DNA of 64,000 nt from Boesenbergia rotunda. Its lineage: Eukaryota; Streptophyta; Magnoliopsida; Zingiberales; Zingiberaceae. The position numbers were made by a program, and so were the translations under genes. The stretch lies in the NCBI GenBank assembly GCA_024364735.1, contig JAGFNQ010000197.1, forward strand, positions 24,554-88,553, written 5' to 3'. The notes below the pieces were generated by a model that ran no database searches, was not told the DNA's origin, and saw only the letters and a program-made list of their open reading frames with translations. How positions within the stretch are numbered: position 1 is the stretch's first letter; every line of letters begins with the position of its first letter. Positions 1 through 11,237 of the stretch are shown here, in pieces.

Positions 1-189
1 AGATTTATAGGTGCATGCAGTTCTAAGGTTAGGGCCTAGGCTATGTCCATTTTGCGAAAATACCCTAATTTTTAAAGGGGGTAATTTTAAAAAAAACTAA
101 GTCAGAAAAATCATTTTAAATAACAAAATAAGATAAAGAATTGATTTTGCAGAAAATAAAACAGGTTTTTGAAAAAATTTACAGCAATC

Positions 190-1435
190 CTATTCTACCA
201 AGCATAACCCTACCTGCCTTCTTACTGAGGTGAACTCAGACTCAGGTAGGGGTTTGGTGAATATGTCAGCTAGGTTAGATTTTGAGTTTACATGCTTAAA
301 GACTATCTCACCCTTGGCTACATGATCTCTTACGAAGTGGTGTTTGACTTATATGTGTTTAGTTCTAGAGTGTTGGATTGGGTTCTTAGTTAGATTAATT
401 GAGCTTATATTATCAATGTAGACCTGAGTTTGGGTGTAGTTAAGCTGGAAGTCTTTAAGAGTGTGTATCATCCATAGGAGTTGTGCTACACACTCTCCTA
501 AAGCAACATACTCAGCTTCAGTTGTGGATAGAGCTATACAGTGTTACTTTCTGCTACACCAACTTACTAGACTATTTCCTAAAAGTTGGCAGCTTCCACT
601 TGTACTCTTTCTATCTAGTATACAACCAGCATAGTCAGAATTCGAGTATCCTGACAAGTCAAAAGTTGAGGTCCTAGGATACCAAATCCCTACATTTAGG
701 GTGCCCTTAATGTATCTTAGTATTCTTTTTAGGGCTGCTAAGTGCGTTTCCTTAGCACAGGTTTGGTATCTTGCACACATTCCTACAGCAAAAAGGATAT
801 CAGGTCTGCTGGCTGTAAGGTAAAGTAGATTTCCAATCATACTTCTATATAATTTAAGGTCTACAGATTTACCATCAGGGTCATTATCTATTTTTACATT
901 TGTGGCCATAGGGGTACTTATGCTTTTGGAGTTGTCCATTTTGAATTTCTTTATTAACTCCTTAGCATATTTGGATTGATGGACATAATTTCCATCCCTA
1001 GTTTGCTTAATTTGTAACCCTAGAAAGAAGTTGAGCTCACCAACTAAGCTCATTTCGAATTCATTTTCCATTATTTTAACAAATTCTTTTAAGAATTTTG
1101 AGTTGGTGGATCCAAAAATTATATCATCAACGTAGATTTGGGCAATAAAAATTTCTTTTTCTATGGTCTTAATAAATAGGGTTGAGTCAATTTGTCCCTG
1201 GTTAAATTCCTTAGAAATGAGGTAGGTTGATAGACGTTCATACCAGGCCCTAGGAGCTTATTTTAGTCCATATAGTGCTTTAGTGAGTTTGTAAATATGG
1301 TCAGGTTTTTCTAAGTCCTCAAAAACTCTACTTAGGGGTTGGTCCTTAACATAGGACTTTTTCTCCTTAATAAATTCATTTAGAAAAGGCTGACCTTTAC
1401 CATCCCATTTGGTAAGGAGGTTTTAAATCCTTTAA
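190..1435 (-). pseudogene. copia pol: reverse transcriptase/RNase H fragment (copy A)
   Basis: The longest open piece (544-1071) reads the end of the RT and the start of the RNase H domain, with the copia signature LNFFLGLQI followed by YRSMIGNLLYL and DYAGC. The region lines up with 5560-6810 of copy B almost base for base. The YVDD active-site region lies near 1120-1140, upstream of the open piece and out of its frame, because of stops near 1071. RNase H C-terminal sequence continues to about 190 in broken frames. In an active element this enzyme would copy element RNA into cDNA inside the virus-like particle; this copy cannot make it. Confidence 0.85.
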
Positions 1436-1740
1436 TGGGGAATGGCCATAAGGCTAACACATCCATTCCCTATATGGAACCTCAAAGTCTAGCCTTACTT
1501 GGGATCCAATGAGGCTTTTGCCGGTCTCATTTTAGGTTCTAATCCGCCGCTGGTCCGACTTGGACCTGCACAGCCCTTTCTTGCTGGGCCTACTACAGCC
1601 GGGCGGCTTGTATGATTCTCTTCCTAATTTCCTCTTGATACTGCATTTCGCCAGTGCCTAGCAGTCCTTCGCATTTAGGCTTATTCCTAAAATCCACTTA
1701 GTTGATCACAATAATAATGAATCTTGCCCTCCAGGTTTAT
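1436..1740. other. scrambled patch inside copy A
   Basis: Between two stretches that match copy B well, this segment matches only in short scattered words, with extra bases inserted, and does not translate. It contains TTCGCCAGTGCCTAGCAGTC, a word from the LTR repeat of element C (compare 27050-27180), although the patch lies in pol. It could be a gene-conversion or template-switch scar, or low-quality assembled read sequence. Confidence 0.5.
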
Positions 1741-2846
1741 GGTTACACTAGTTCCCAGACTTGGTTCCTTTCAAATTAGGCTAACTCTTCTTGCATCGCT
1801 ATAATCCAATCAGGATCAGGTAAGACTTCCTCTATAGTCTTAGGTTCAATTTTTGATATCATTGCAATCTGACTAAGATTTCTATAGGAGGACCTAGTTC
1901 TGACTCTTAAGGTTGAATCACCCACAATTTGATCAGTTGGGTGACTTAGTCTGGGTTTCTTAGTTCTTCTATTACTTGGTTCAGCCTCAGGTCCGGCTGG
2001 TTGGTTCGGTTCTGTGTTCGGTTCAACTACTTGGGTCGGTTCAATTATTTGTTCAATTGACTCAATAGTTGGTTCAATAGTTAGTTCATTTAGGGATTCA
2101 ACTAGTGGTTCAATAATTTGTTCATTATCTTCATGTTCACTATTTGATGTATTTAGATCTGGATTATCAAATTTTGAATTAATTTCCTCATCAAATATTA
2201 GATTTGTTGTTTCTTCGATTTTGTTAGTCTTTTTGTTGTAAACCCTATAGGCCCTACTTGTTGTTGAATATCCTAAGAAGACCCCTGGGGTTGACTTAGA
2301 CTGGAATTTTCCTAGATAGTCCTTGGTGTTCAGAATATGGACTTTGCACCCAAAGACCTTTAGGTAATGTAGGTTTGAAAGTCTATGGTAGTATAATTCA
2401 TAAGGAGTTTTATTATGTCGTTTGTTAATTAGGACCCTATTTTGGATATAGCAAGCCGTACTAATTGCTTCTGCCCAAAATTGGTTAGCTAGGTTGAATT
2501 CATTGAGCATAGCACTAGCGGCTTTCTGCAGGGTTCTATTTCTCCGTTCTACTATCCCATTTTGCTGGGGGGATCTAGGACACGAAAATTCGTGCATATA
2601 TCCGTTTATCTTACATAACTCCTCGAATCATTGTTTTCAAACTCTCCCCCATGATCACTCCTAAGTCTTTTGATTTTAGTGTCATTTTGATTTTCAATTA
2701 ACTTACAAAAATAACTAAATAGGTTTAGGGTTTCATCTTTGGTCTTTAGGAACCTAACCCAGGTAAACCTAGAGTAATCATCTATAATTACTAAGCAGTA
2801 CCGGTTTCCGCTTAGTGACTTGGCTCCATGTGAATCAAATAGGTCA
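1741..2846 (-). pseudogene. copia pol: integrase region (copy A)
   Basis: The open piece 1776-2597 begins at MHEFSCPRSPQQNGIVERRN, which holds the catalytic Glu of the D,D-35-E integrase core, and runs on into the integrase C-terminal region and the Pro/Glu-rich linker before RT. The piece 2606-2878 holds the first part of the core, with LRSDHGGEF carrying the second Asp. A frameshift near 2600 separates them. The 2606-2878 frame opens inside the neighbouring inverted segment, so its first dozen residues come from the antisense strand of the protease gene. Confidence 0.85.
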
Positions 2847-2997
2847 GGTAACATTGAACTCAAATCTGATTTTGTCATTAAAAAGGTTCTTTTGGTTGAA
2901 AAGTTTAAGTTTAACTAGCTCAGTATAAGTCAATTGTGTGATACTGGCTATGTAGTTACCTTTACCAACTCTAACCGCCTAATTAGAAACTTGCAAA
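2847..2997 (+). other. inverted protease segment in copy A
   Basis: This stretch matches the reverse complement of about 8380-8535 in copy B, so the protease part is flipped relative to the rest of copy A. The left junction shares the five bases GGTCA (2842-2846) with both parent sequences. The right junction falls beside an 8-bp inverted repeat, CAAAGTTT (2993-3000) and AAACTTTG (3012-3019), and then continues into LTR sequence. Confidence 0.75.
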
Positions 2998-3018
2998 GTT
3001 TTTTTAAAATTAAACTTT

Positions 3019-4291
3019 GATAGAAGGGGGGGGGTGAATATCGTAAAAACTTTTTCGGATAAGATTAAGAGAAGGTACGCAGTGGAATTAAAAATAAACA
3101 CAAGGAACACAAGTATTTTTACTTGGTTCGGAGTTGCGGTCGGCTCCTACTCCAAGGCCCACGGTCATTGACCGTTTACTGCGGGCAATTCTATAGTAGC
3201 GCAAAGATTTACAGAATTTGGTACAATAGTAGTGCAGTAAATAAACAAGTACACTTTTCGTTACCGACGCCCGGTGTGGATCGTACTTCTGAGCAGAGGG
3301 TCATTGACGGCGATAGAATGTCGAGAACGGAGTTTGCCGGAGCAGCGCGCTTGAACGAAAAGCTTAGAGGCGTTGGAAAATTATTGTGTTGAAGCCTTGG
3401 GGTCAAGCCCCTTTTATAGTGCTCCTAGGGGCGCCTGGGACGTCGGGGGCACCTGACACATGCCTTCGGATCCGAGAACCTCTATCCGAAGCTTGGTCAG
3501 CGCTTATCCCCTTCGAGTCGGCTCTGGAGCTGATTGGGGCGCCCGGGACCTCTCGGGTGCCCAGCTTGATTGGGTCCGCTGGCTTCGTGGTTGATTTTGC
3601 TTTGACTCATCTTTGGCTTTGACCTTGGGTACCCGGGACCTCCCGGGCGCCTAGCCCAGTGTTGTTTCGAAGCGATTCTTGCTTACTGCTTGTTTGGCTT
3701 TGACCTTGGGCCCCCGGGGCCTCCCGGGCACCTAGCCCAGCTGCATGCCCCTCTCCTTTGGGGCGTTCTGAGCTGCAGAAACACACTCCTTCGGTTCTTG
3801 CATCCAAGGTTAGTTCCACAACAAACAAAGCAAGAATATTAGTTAGTTTTTACAGCCGTAGCTGTCTTGGTTCTGACTTTGGGTCTCCCAAATGGAACCC
3901 TAGGTCGAACCGACGCCTACTGTTCCCTCGATGGGGAACGCGTCCTTACCAACTTCTCTCAGGAGAGTTTATCTTTTTGCCAACCGGCTCCTCCGGTTGG
4001 ACTTTTGCCCAGCAGCCCTTCGCCAGTGCCTAGCAGCCCTTCGCTAGGTGCCCAGCAACCCTTTGCCAGGTCTTCGATGCCTAGCAGCCCTTCGCCAGGT
4101 GCCTAGCATCCCTTCGCCAGGTCTTAGGGTTTCGATGCCTAGCAGCCCTTCGCTAGGTGCCCAGCAGCCCTTCGCCAGGACTTCTTTCTACACACTCAGT
4201 GAACACATTAGACCAAAAATAACATCTTAACTCTTGAACCCTTTGCCATTATCAAAATCCAGGTTTGACTTAGGTGCTGCCTGCACCAACA
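3019..4291 (-). repeat. 3' LTR of copia copy B (left end truncated)
   Basis: It matches the LTR at 11238-12585 nearly throughout. On the minus strand it starts TGTTGGTGCAGG next to the polypurine tract and should end in ATCCAACA, but homology stops at the GATAG near 3019. A TATA box (TATAAAA) lies at 3413-3419 on the minus strand. The 4010-4180 part holds imperfect CAGCCCTTCGCCAGG-type tandem repeats, and 3430-3740 holds GC-rich GGGCGCC dyads. Confidence 0.85.
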
Positions 4292-4305
4292 ATCTGCCCT
4301 TTTTG
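4292..4305 (-). promoter_or_regulatory. polypurine tract of copia copy B
   Basis: On the minus strand the bases AAAAAGGGCAGAT sit directly before the LTR start TGTTGG. This is the expected primer position for plus-strand DNA synthesis. Elements C (27295) and D (16723) have the same arrangement. Confidence 0.8.
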
Positions 4306-5559
4306 ATTTATGGCAACCCGGTTTAAAAAGTTAAGTTAAACAAAAAGCAGGTAAAGTATCAATTTTGATTTCCTCCCCCTGGAAGAAATCTCCACCTAGG
4401 TTTTTCAAAAGTTCGTGGGGTTTTTGAAAAAGTTTATAAGTCTAAAAGTGAAACGTTTTTCAGGTTTTCAGTACTTAGAAAATTTTCACAACAAGTTTAA
4501 GTAAGAAAACATTTTCCAAAAAAAATATTTTGAGTTGGGCACTTGGAAAATTTTCAAGAGAATTTGAAATTTATACTTAGAAAATTTTCAAACAAGTTTA
4601 AGTAAGAAAACATTTTCCAAAAAATATTTTGAGTTGGGCACTTGGAGAATTTTCAAGAGAATTTGAAATTTATACTTAGAAAATTTTTGGCCAGCCAAAG
4701 ATTTAGAATTAGTACTTAGAATAATTTTTGAACGCAACTAATTTTGAAAATAATTTCCAAAATACTTAGTTTTTGCACTTTAGAAAATTTTCTAAGCTTA
4801 TTCTGAAGTTTTGACACTTAGACAATTTGCAAGCAGCTTAGATACTTTAAAAAGCAGTTTAAATACTTAGAAATTTTTCAAGCAGAGAACTTTGCTTTTT
4901 GAAAAACAATAAAATATTTTTTAAAAAAAGTTATAATTTTAAAAAAAAATTATTAAATTTTGATTCTTTTCTCTCTTTTCCAATCTCTCCCCCTTTGCCA
5001 TATATCAAAAAAAATATAGCAAACAATGAGTAATCAAGGTAAAATGCTGTACAGAACCAATTTTAAGTTTGAGCTGGACCAAATTAATTTCAATTTCCGC
5101 TTTCGGGTCCTGTCTAACCCAATTAGCTACTTACTAACTGTTATAAACAGTTGCTTTCGCTAGGGTTAGTCAAGTTAAGTGATTTGATCAAGTTAGATTT
5201 TTTAAGCTTGACACTTAACCTGATTGCTGTTTATTTGGTATTTAGTGCCCCAATTACTGTGGATGCACTGACTTAAAGCATCTTGAATCAAGGCAAAGAC
5301 CTAAGCATCTCAACCCATTCTAGGTGATCAATCAAAAGTACCCTAAGGTGCTTGTGAGATGCTGGCTTCTAGATCTATAGGTGCATGCAGTTCTAAGGTT
5401 AGGGCCTAGGCTATGTCCATTTTGTGAAAAAGCCTTAGTTTTTGAAGGGGGTAATTTTAAAAAAAACTAAGTCGGAAAAATCATTTTAAATAACAAAATA
5501 AGATAAAGAATTGATTTTGTAAAAAATAAAATAGGTTTTTGAAAAAATTTAGAGCAGTC
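4306..5559 (-). other. AT-rich noncoding spacer between pol and 3' LTR
   Basis: No open frame of note. The part nearest the LTR (4440-4920) is built of degenerate words such as ACTTAGAAAATTTTC and AACAAGTTTAAG; the rest is a more complex sequence also found in element C (28140-28800). A purine-poor stretch at 4980-4995 (CTCCCCCTTTGCC) may be a second PPT-like tract. No function can be assigned. Confidence 0.6.
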
Positions 5560-7425
5560 CTATTCTACCAAGCATAACCCTAACTGCCTTCTTAGTGAGC
5601 TGAACTCAGACTCAGGTAGGGGTTTGGTGAATATGTCAGTTAGGTTAGATTTTGAGTCTACATGCTTAAGGACTATCTCTCCCCTGGCTACATGATCTCT
5701 TACGAAATGGTGTTTGACTTCTATGTGTTTAGTTCTAGAGTGTTGGATTGGGTTCTTAGTTAGATTAATTGAGCTTATATTATCAATGTAGACCTGAGTT
5801 TGGGTGTAGTTAAGCTGAAAGTCTTTAAGAGTGTGCATCATCCATAGGAGTTGTGCTACACACTCTCCTAAAGTAACATACTCAGTTTCAGTTGTGGATA
5901 GAGCTACACAGTGTTGCTTTCTGCTACACCAACTTACTAGACTATTTCCTAAAAGTTGGCAGCTTCCACTTGTACTCTTTCTATCTAGTTTACAACCAGC
6001 ATAGTCAGAATCCAAGTATCCTGACAAGTCAAAAGTTGAGGTCCTAGGATACCAAATCCCTACATTTAGGGTGCACTTAATGTATCTTAGTATTCTTTTT
6101 AGGGCTGCTAAGTGCGTTTCCTTAGCACAGGTTTGGTATCTTGCACACATTCCTACAGCAAAAAGGATATCAGGTTTGCTGGGTGTAAGGTAAAGTAGAC
6201 TTCCAATCATACTTCTATATAATTTAAAGTCTACAGATTTACCATTAGGGTGACTATCTATTTTTACATTTGTGGTCATAGGGGTACTTATGCTTTTGGA
6301 GTTGTCCATTTTGATTTTCTTTATTAACTCCTTAGCATATTTGGATTGATGGACATAATTTTCATCCCTAGTTTGCTTAATTTGTAACCCTAGAAAGAAA
6401 TTGAGCTCACCAACTAAGCTCATTTTGAATTCATTTTCCATTATTTTAACAAATTCTTTTAAGAATTTTGAGTTAGTGGATCCAAAAATTATATCATCAA
6501 CGTAGATTTGGGCAATAAAGATTTCTTTTTCTAAGGTCTTAATAAATAAGGTTGAGTCAATTTGTCCCTGGTTAAATTCCTTAGAAATGAGGTAGGTTGA
6601 TAGACGTTCATACCAGGCCCTAGGTGCTTGTTTTAGTCCATATAGTGCTTTAGTGAGTTTGTAAACATGGTCAGGTTTTTCTAAGTCCTCAAAACCAGGG
6701 GGTTGTCCTACATAGACTTCTTCCTTAATAAATTCATTTAGAAAAGTTGACTTTACATCCATTTGGTAGAGTTTAAATCCTTTATGGGATGCAAAGGCTA
6801 AGAACATCCTAATGGACTCAAGTCTAGCTACTGGGGCATAGGTTTCGTCATAGTCTAACCCTTCGACTTGACTGAACCCTTTGGCTACTAAGCAGGCTTT
6901 ATTTCTAACTATTTCTCCTTGATTATTTAGCTTATTCCTAAAAACCCACTTAGTGTCAATAATGGATATGCCCTCAGGTTTAGGTACTAGTTCCCAGACT
7001 TGGTTCCTTTCAAATTGGGCTAACTCTTCTTACATCGCTATGATCCAATCAGGATCAGGTAAGGCTTCCTCTATAGTCTTAGGTTCAAATTTTGAAATCA
7101 TTGCAATCTGACTAAGATTTCTATAGGAGGACCTAGTTCTGACTCTTAAGGTTGGATCACCCACAATATGATCAGTTGGGTGACTTAGTCTGGGTTTCTT
7201 AGTTCTTCTATTACTTGGTTCAGCCTCAGGTCCGGCTGGTCGGTTCGGTTCAGTGTTTGGTTCAACTACTTGGGTCGGTTCAATTATTGGTGCAATTGAC
7301 TAAATAGTTGGTTCAATAGTTAGTTCATTTAGGGATTCAACTAGTGGTTCAATAATTTGTTCATTATCTTCATGTTCACTATTTGATGGATTTAGATATG
7401 GATTATCAGATTTTGAATTAATTTC
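5560..7425 (-). pseudogene. copia pol: reverse transcriptase and RNase H (copy B)
   Basis: The longest open piece, 5560-6807 (415 residues), starts within the RT core and ends at the natural pol stop after GLCLVE. It shows [20 protein letters not shown], the catalytic YVDDIIFGS and then the RNase H domain with [13 protein letters not shown] and the C-terminal [13 protein letters not shown] motif. Upstream, 6808-7425 in the same frame encodes the Glu/Pro-rich linker and the RT N-terminus ([35 protein letters not shown]) but is broken by at least two stops. RT/RNase H makes element cDNA in the cytoplasmic particle. This copy would not give full-length protein, though it is the best preserved pol in the window. 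Confidence 0.88.
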
Positions 7426-8336
7426 CTAATCAAATATTAGATTTATTGTTTCTTTAATTTTGTTAGTCTTTTTGTTGTAAACCCTATAGGCCCTACTTGT
7501 TGTTGAATATCCTAAGAAGATCCCTGGGGTTGACTTAGACTGGAATTTTCCTTGATAGTCCTTGGTGTTCAGAATATGGACTTTGCACCCAAAGACCCTT
7601 AGGTAATGTAGGTTTGGAAGTCTATGGTAGTATAATTCATAAGGAGTTTTATTATGTCGTTTGTTAATTAGGGCCCTATTTTGGATATAGCAAGTCGTAC
7701 CAATTGCTTTTGCCCAAAATTGGTTAGCTAGGTTGAATTCATTGAGCATAGCCCTAGCAGCTTCCTGCAGGGTTCTATTTTTCCGTTCTACTATCCCATT
7801 TTGCTGGGGGGTTCTAGGACACGAAAATTCATGCATGTATCCGTTTATCTTACACAACTCCTCGAATCGTTGATTTTCAAACTCTCCCCCATGATCACTC
7901 CTAAGTCTTTTGATTTTAGTATCATTTTGATTTTCAATTAACTTACAAAAATCACTAAATAGGTTTAGGGTTTCATCTTTAGTCTTTAGGAACCTAACCC
8001 AGGTAAACCTAGAGTAATCATCTATAATTACTAAGCAGTACCGGTTTCCTCTTAGTGACTTGGCTCCATGTGAATCAAATAGGTCAAGGTGCAGGAGCTC
8101 AAGTGTGGTTTGAGTTAGATCTGATTGAATTAGTTTGTGGTTAGACTTGGTTTGTTTACCTTGCTTGCATGATTCACATATCAAGTTTTCATGGTTCTTA
8201 ATTTTTGGTATTCCTTTAATTAGACCAAGTTGGGTGATTTTTAAAATTAATCTTAGATTAGTGTGACCTAATCTCCTATGCCAGAGGTTTGATTCTTCTA
8301 ACTGAGTTAAGAAGCATTTAGGTATTAAGGGTAGGT
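7426..8336 (-). pseudogene. copia pol: GAG-pre-integrase and integrase (copy B)
   Basis: The open piece 7426-8184 (252 residues) begins at MICESCKQGKQTKSNH, the end of the HHCC zinc-binding region. The D,D,E core follows: Asp in LLHLDLFD, Asp in RLRSDHGGEF and Glu in QQNGIVERKNRT. The first His pair (RRLGHTN) lies just upstream at about 8270, in another frame because of a frameshift near 8337. It ends at a premature stop after NLIFD where copy A reads on. Integrase would join element cDNA to nuclear DNA. Confidence 0.87.
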
Positions 8337-8684
8337 TTATAGTGTAAACATTATTTTTCTAGTGCCCTTAAGCATGATTTCTGAGTTTTGCAAGTTTCTA
8401 ATTAGGCAGTTAGAGTTGGTAAAGGTAACTATATAGCCAGTATCACACAATTGACTTATACTGAGCAAGTTAAACTTAAAGTTTTCAACCAAAAGAACCT
8501 TTTTAATGACAAAATCAGATTTGAGTTCAATGTTACCTGACCCAATGACCTTAAGTGTAGCATTGTGGCTAAATGCTACTGAGCCTAGTTTCATGAACTT
8601 GAGTTTGGTGAATTTCAATTTATTCCCAGTCATGTGTCTGGAGCACCCGCTATCCACCATCCATTGGTCCAAATCTTTATGTTC
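8337..8684 (-). pseudogene. copia pol: aspartic protease (copy B)
   Basis: The frame contains WMVDSGCSRHMTG, the copia-type aspartic protease active site (D-S-G), followed by SGNIELKSDF and LLSISQLCD typical of the region before integrase. It ends at 8337 by a frameshift; the missing sequence continues in another frame towards the zinc-binding region. On the minus strand a possible 3' splice site (TTTATGTGTAG) directly precedes the open frame at 8684. The protease cuts the gag-pol polyprotein. Confidence 0.85.
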
Positions 8685-9390
8685 CTACACATAAAGAGTT
8701 TTGTTGATTTTGATCCAATTAGAATTAAGGATAGCTTAAATTGATTTTCACAACCTAGTCTGTCTCACCCAATCTAGAGTTATCAATCACGTTAACCTTA
8801 TGAGTTTTTGTGAGACAGGTTTTAATAAAAGTATTTCAAAAGACCATGATTAATTTTAAAAAGTTAAATTAATTTTGAAAGTAATTAGTTTTGAATTTAT
8901 TTTGACAAAGAATATTTGAATCTAAGATTAACTGAGAATTTGTGTTAGATTTGAATTTGACAAAGAGTAAACTGAATTTCAATTTCAAAAATTGGCTTCC
9001 AAGTCTTGGCGAGGCACAAGGCCTTCTTTGGCCGTAACCTTATTGGATCATCAACCCTTTCCTTGACAAAGCCTTTTAGTGAAATTTCATTTTCAAGGTT
9101 ACTTTTTGAGAATTTCTGGTCTAATTAGCTTGGGTCTTGGATCGGTAGCTTCGACTAGTTTCACTAGTCTAAAGAGACCAAGTAGTGTATACTTGACCTT
9201 ATTAGAAAAGGCTTCCCTAATGTACTATCATCTCACCGCCACCCAATACTATGTTGTTCAAATTTCAGTTAATTGGTTTAGTCCTTAGTCTAACCAGTCC
9301 TAGGTCTAAGCATGGTAAATTGCAGAAAATAAATAGACAAGCAATCATGCAATTTAAAACAAGAAAAGAAATTCATTTAACTATAAAAAT
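8685..9390 (-). other. noncoding gap between gag linker and protease (possible intron)
   Basis: This 0.7-kb AT-rich stretch has no open frame, yet separates two coding parts of one polyprotein. Its right two-thirds (8757-9300) is conserved in elements C (32990-33560) and D (18788-18848 plus 22173-22560), including the words TCTCACCCAATCTAG and CTTGGCGAGGCAC. A 3' splice-like AG lies at 8685-8686 on the minus strand; no clear GT donor was found near 9390. It may be an intron or a regulatory spacer. Confidence 0.45.
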
Positions 9391-9823
9391 GGTTTTTAAG
9401 ATGGCTCCCCTGGACTAAAGCCACGGTAATGATTAGGCAAGATATGAATCTTGTCCTTGGGGATCCAATATTGATTTGGTCCAACTTGGTTGTTCAGGCA
9501 CAGTTTGGGTACCCATGCCTGAATTTTGGGTCTAGACTGATTCAGTACAGCATAATATGACCTTTGTTTAGCCTTGGTTCGATACCCTAATCCGGATCGA
9601 TTTAGAACGGACTTCTATTTTCCAAGGATCATGTCAAGACCCTTGGAACCCGAAGTGAAACGTTCCAAAGCTGCTCTAAAGTCCTTGACTTGAGTTTTCA
9701 AGAAGGAGTTCTCTTTCTCAAGTTTTTCAACTTGAGTAGAGGTTCCTTCTTAAACCTTCTCAGTTAAGGATCTAGAGTCAGCTCCCTCTTTCAGAGTTTT
9801 ACTTCCTGTCAGAGGGATTCGAC
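9391..9823 (-). pseudogene. gag-pol linker coding region (copy B)
   Basis: In the minus strand broken frames read a Leu/Glu/Lys coiled-coil (LEKENSFLKTQVKDF), then LDMILGK, a stop, KSVLNRSGLGY and WVPKLCLNN, ending in HILPNHYRGFSPGEP near 9391. Such a linker between gag and protease is known from long copia elements. Stops at about 9615 and 9750 interrupt it. The same block is present in element C at 33660-33876. Confidence 0.65.
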
Positions 9824-11023
9824 TCAGATTTTGGCTTTCGCCAAGACGCGAGATAGATAAGCAATTAACTCTGATAATTGAACTCTAGAAAATCCACTTA
9901 CAGTGATTTTGCCGTCCTCTGAAAATGTGAGCTTTCCGTCGTCCAGCTCCGATTTTGATCCAGGCTCGATTTCTTCCGAAGCAGTCAGGGCGAGCAGGTT
10001 CGATTGTGGGGCCTCTTCTTCTTCTTCGGAGGAAGACTCGTCCCATGTTGCTTGAAGGGCCTTCTTCCTTCTTGTCTTCTTCGTCTCCTTCAGATTGGGG
10101 CATTCCGTCTTGTAGTGACCCTTCTTTTTGCATTTGTAGCAGGTCACATTTGGTTTGGTCTTTTCATTTGATGGTTCAGCTGGCTCTTCTTTTCTTCGGC
10201 TGGCTTTCCTTCTGTTGGTCTGATTTTTCAGCTCCATGTAGTAGTCCCGGGCTAGCCGAACCAGCTTGGGTCGATCTCCTTCGCTGTCTTCTGAGTCTGA
10301 GTCTGAGTCAGACTCGGGTGCAGGTTGAGGCTTCTTCTTGGTCATCTTTCCAGTTTTGCCTGCAACAAAAGCAATGCCTTTCTCGGCCAGGGTGCAGTTA
10401 GTCTGCTCATGTAATTCAAGTTCAGAAAATAACTCATCTAATTTGATTTTAGAAAGATCCCTTGAAACTTTATACGCGTCTACCATAGATGCCCACAAAG
10501 TATTTCTCGGGAAAGCGTTAAGGGTATACCTGATCAGGTCACGGTTCTCTACCTTGTGACCGATTGAATGTAGATCGTTCATCAACTCTTGGATTCTGGC
10601 GTGGAGCTGGGCTGCTGACTCGCCGTCGTTCATTTTGATAGTGTAGAGTTTGTTTAGCAGTAGGTCCCTCTTGCTGATTCAGGTGTCGGAGGTTCCTTCG
10701 TGCAACTCAATTAACTTACCCCAAAGTTCTTTTGCACTGTTGAATGGTCCCACCCGGTTCATCTCTTCTTTGGTTAGACCGCATTGAAGTGTCTGGGTCG
10801 CTTTAGCATCCGCCTCAATCTTCCTTTTTAGTGAGGCGTCCCATTCGGTGTAAGGTTGTGGCACTCCTTCAGCATTTTTCGGGATTTCCAAACCAGATTG
10901 GATGATTATCCACATGTCCACCTGAGTTTTCAGGTGGACTTCCATTCGACTCTTCCAGTAGAAGAAATCCTCCCCACTGAAGAGTGGTGGTCTGGCTGTA
11001 CTAAAACCCTCTTGCATGGCCAT
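9824..11023 (-). pseudogene. copia gag (copy B), one in-frame stop
   Basis: Starts at MAMQEGFSTARPPLFSG and reads the copia gag (UBN2-type) capsid fold: FYWKSRMEVHL, LWGKLIELHEGTSDT, then an in-frame TGA at about 10679-10681, then ISKRDLLLNKLYTIKMN, ARIQELMNDLHSIG and LDELFSELELHE. A CCHC zinc knuckle, CYKCKKKGHYKTECP (C-X2-C-X4-H-X4-C), lies near residue 290, flanked by Ser/Asp/Glu-rich and Lys/Arg-rich stretches. Gag packages element RNA into particles. Except for the one stop the 400-codon frame is open, so the gene was lost recently or the stop is a sequencing error. Confidence 0.87.
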
Positions 11024-11223
11024 TTAGAAATTATGAAATAATAGCAACAAAAACAAACTGTCCCAAGACTTGGTCTTGGATTAGCAGTGCGGGAAGAAGA
11101 AAAAAAAATTATTGAGTGGTGTTGCACCAATCTCGATTAACGATAAAAGTTCGATTGAAAAAAAATTTCGTAAAAATTCAAAAAATTCCCAAATTGGTGG
11201 TTGCACCAAATTTGAGCTACCCC

Positions 11224-11235
11224 GCTCTGATACCA
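11224..11235 (-). promoter_or_regulatory. primer binding site, initiator Met tRNA (copy B)
   Basis: The minus strand reads TGGTATCAGAGC, the complement of the 3' end of plant initiator Met tRNA, two bases after the 5' LTR end. This fixes the element orientation and the 5' LTR boundary. Confidence 0.93.
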
Positions 11236-11237
11236 CT

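Larger units (their letters stand above)
1..3018 (-). mobile_element. Ty1/copia element, broken copy A
   Basis: Base 1 onward matches copy B from about 5371, in the same minus orientation, through the RT/RNase H and integrase region. The copy has no gag, no intact protease and no LTR of its own; it runs directly into the LTR that belongs to copy B. Many stop codons and frameshifts, a scrambled patch at 1436-1740 and a short inverted piece at 2847-2997 show it is dead. The left edge is cut by the window. Confidence 0.85.

Noticed and set aside
3123..4230. Several plus-strand ORFs of 60-90 codons in LTR DNA (also 11622-12366 and 25999-26979)
   Set aside because: They lie antisense within LTRs and are shadows of GC-rich dyads and TTCGCCAGG repeats; no domain is seen.
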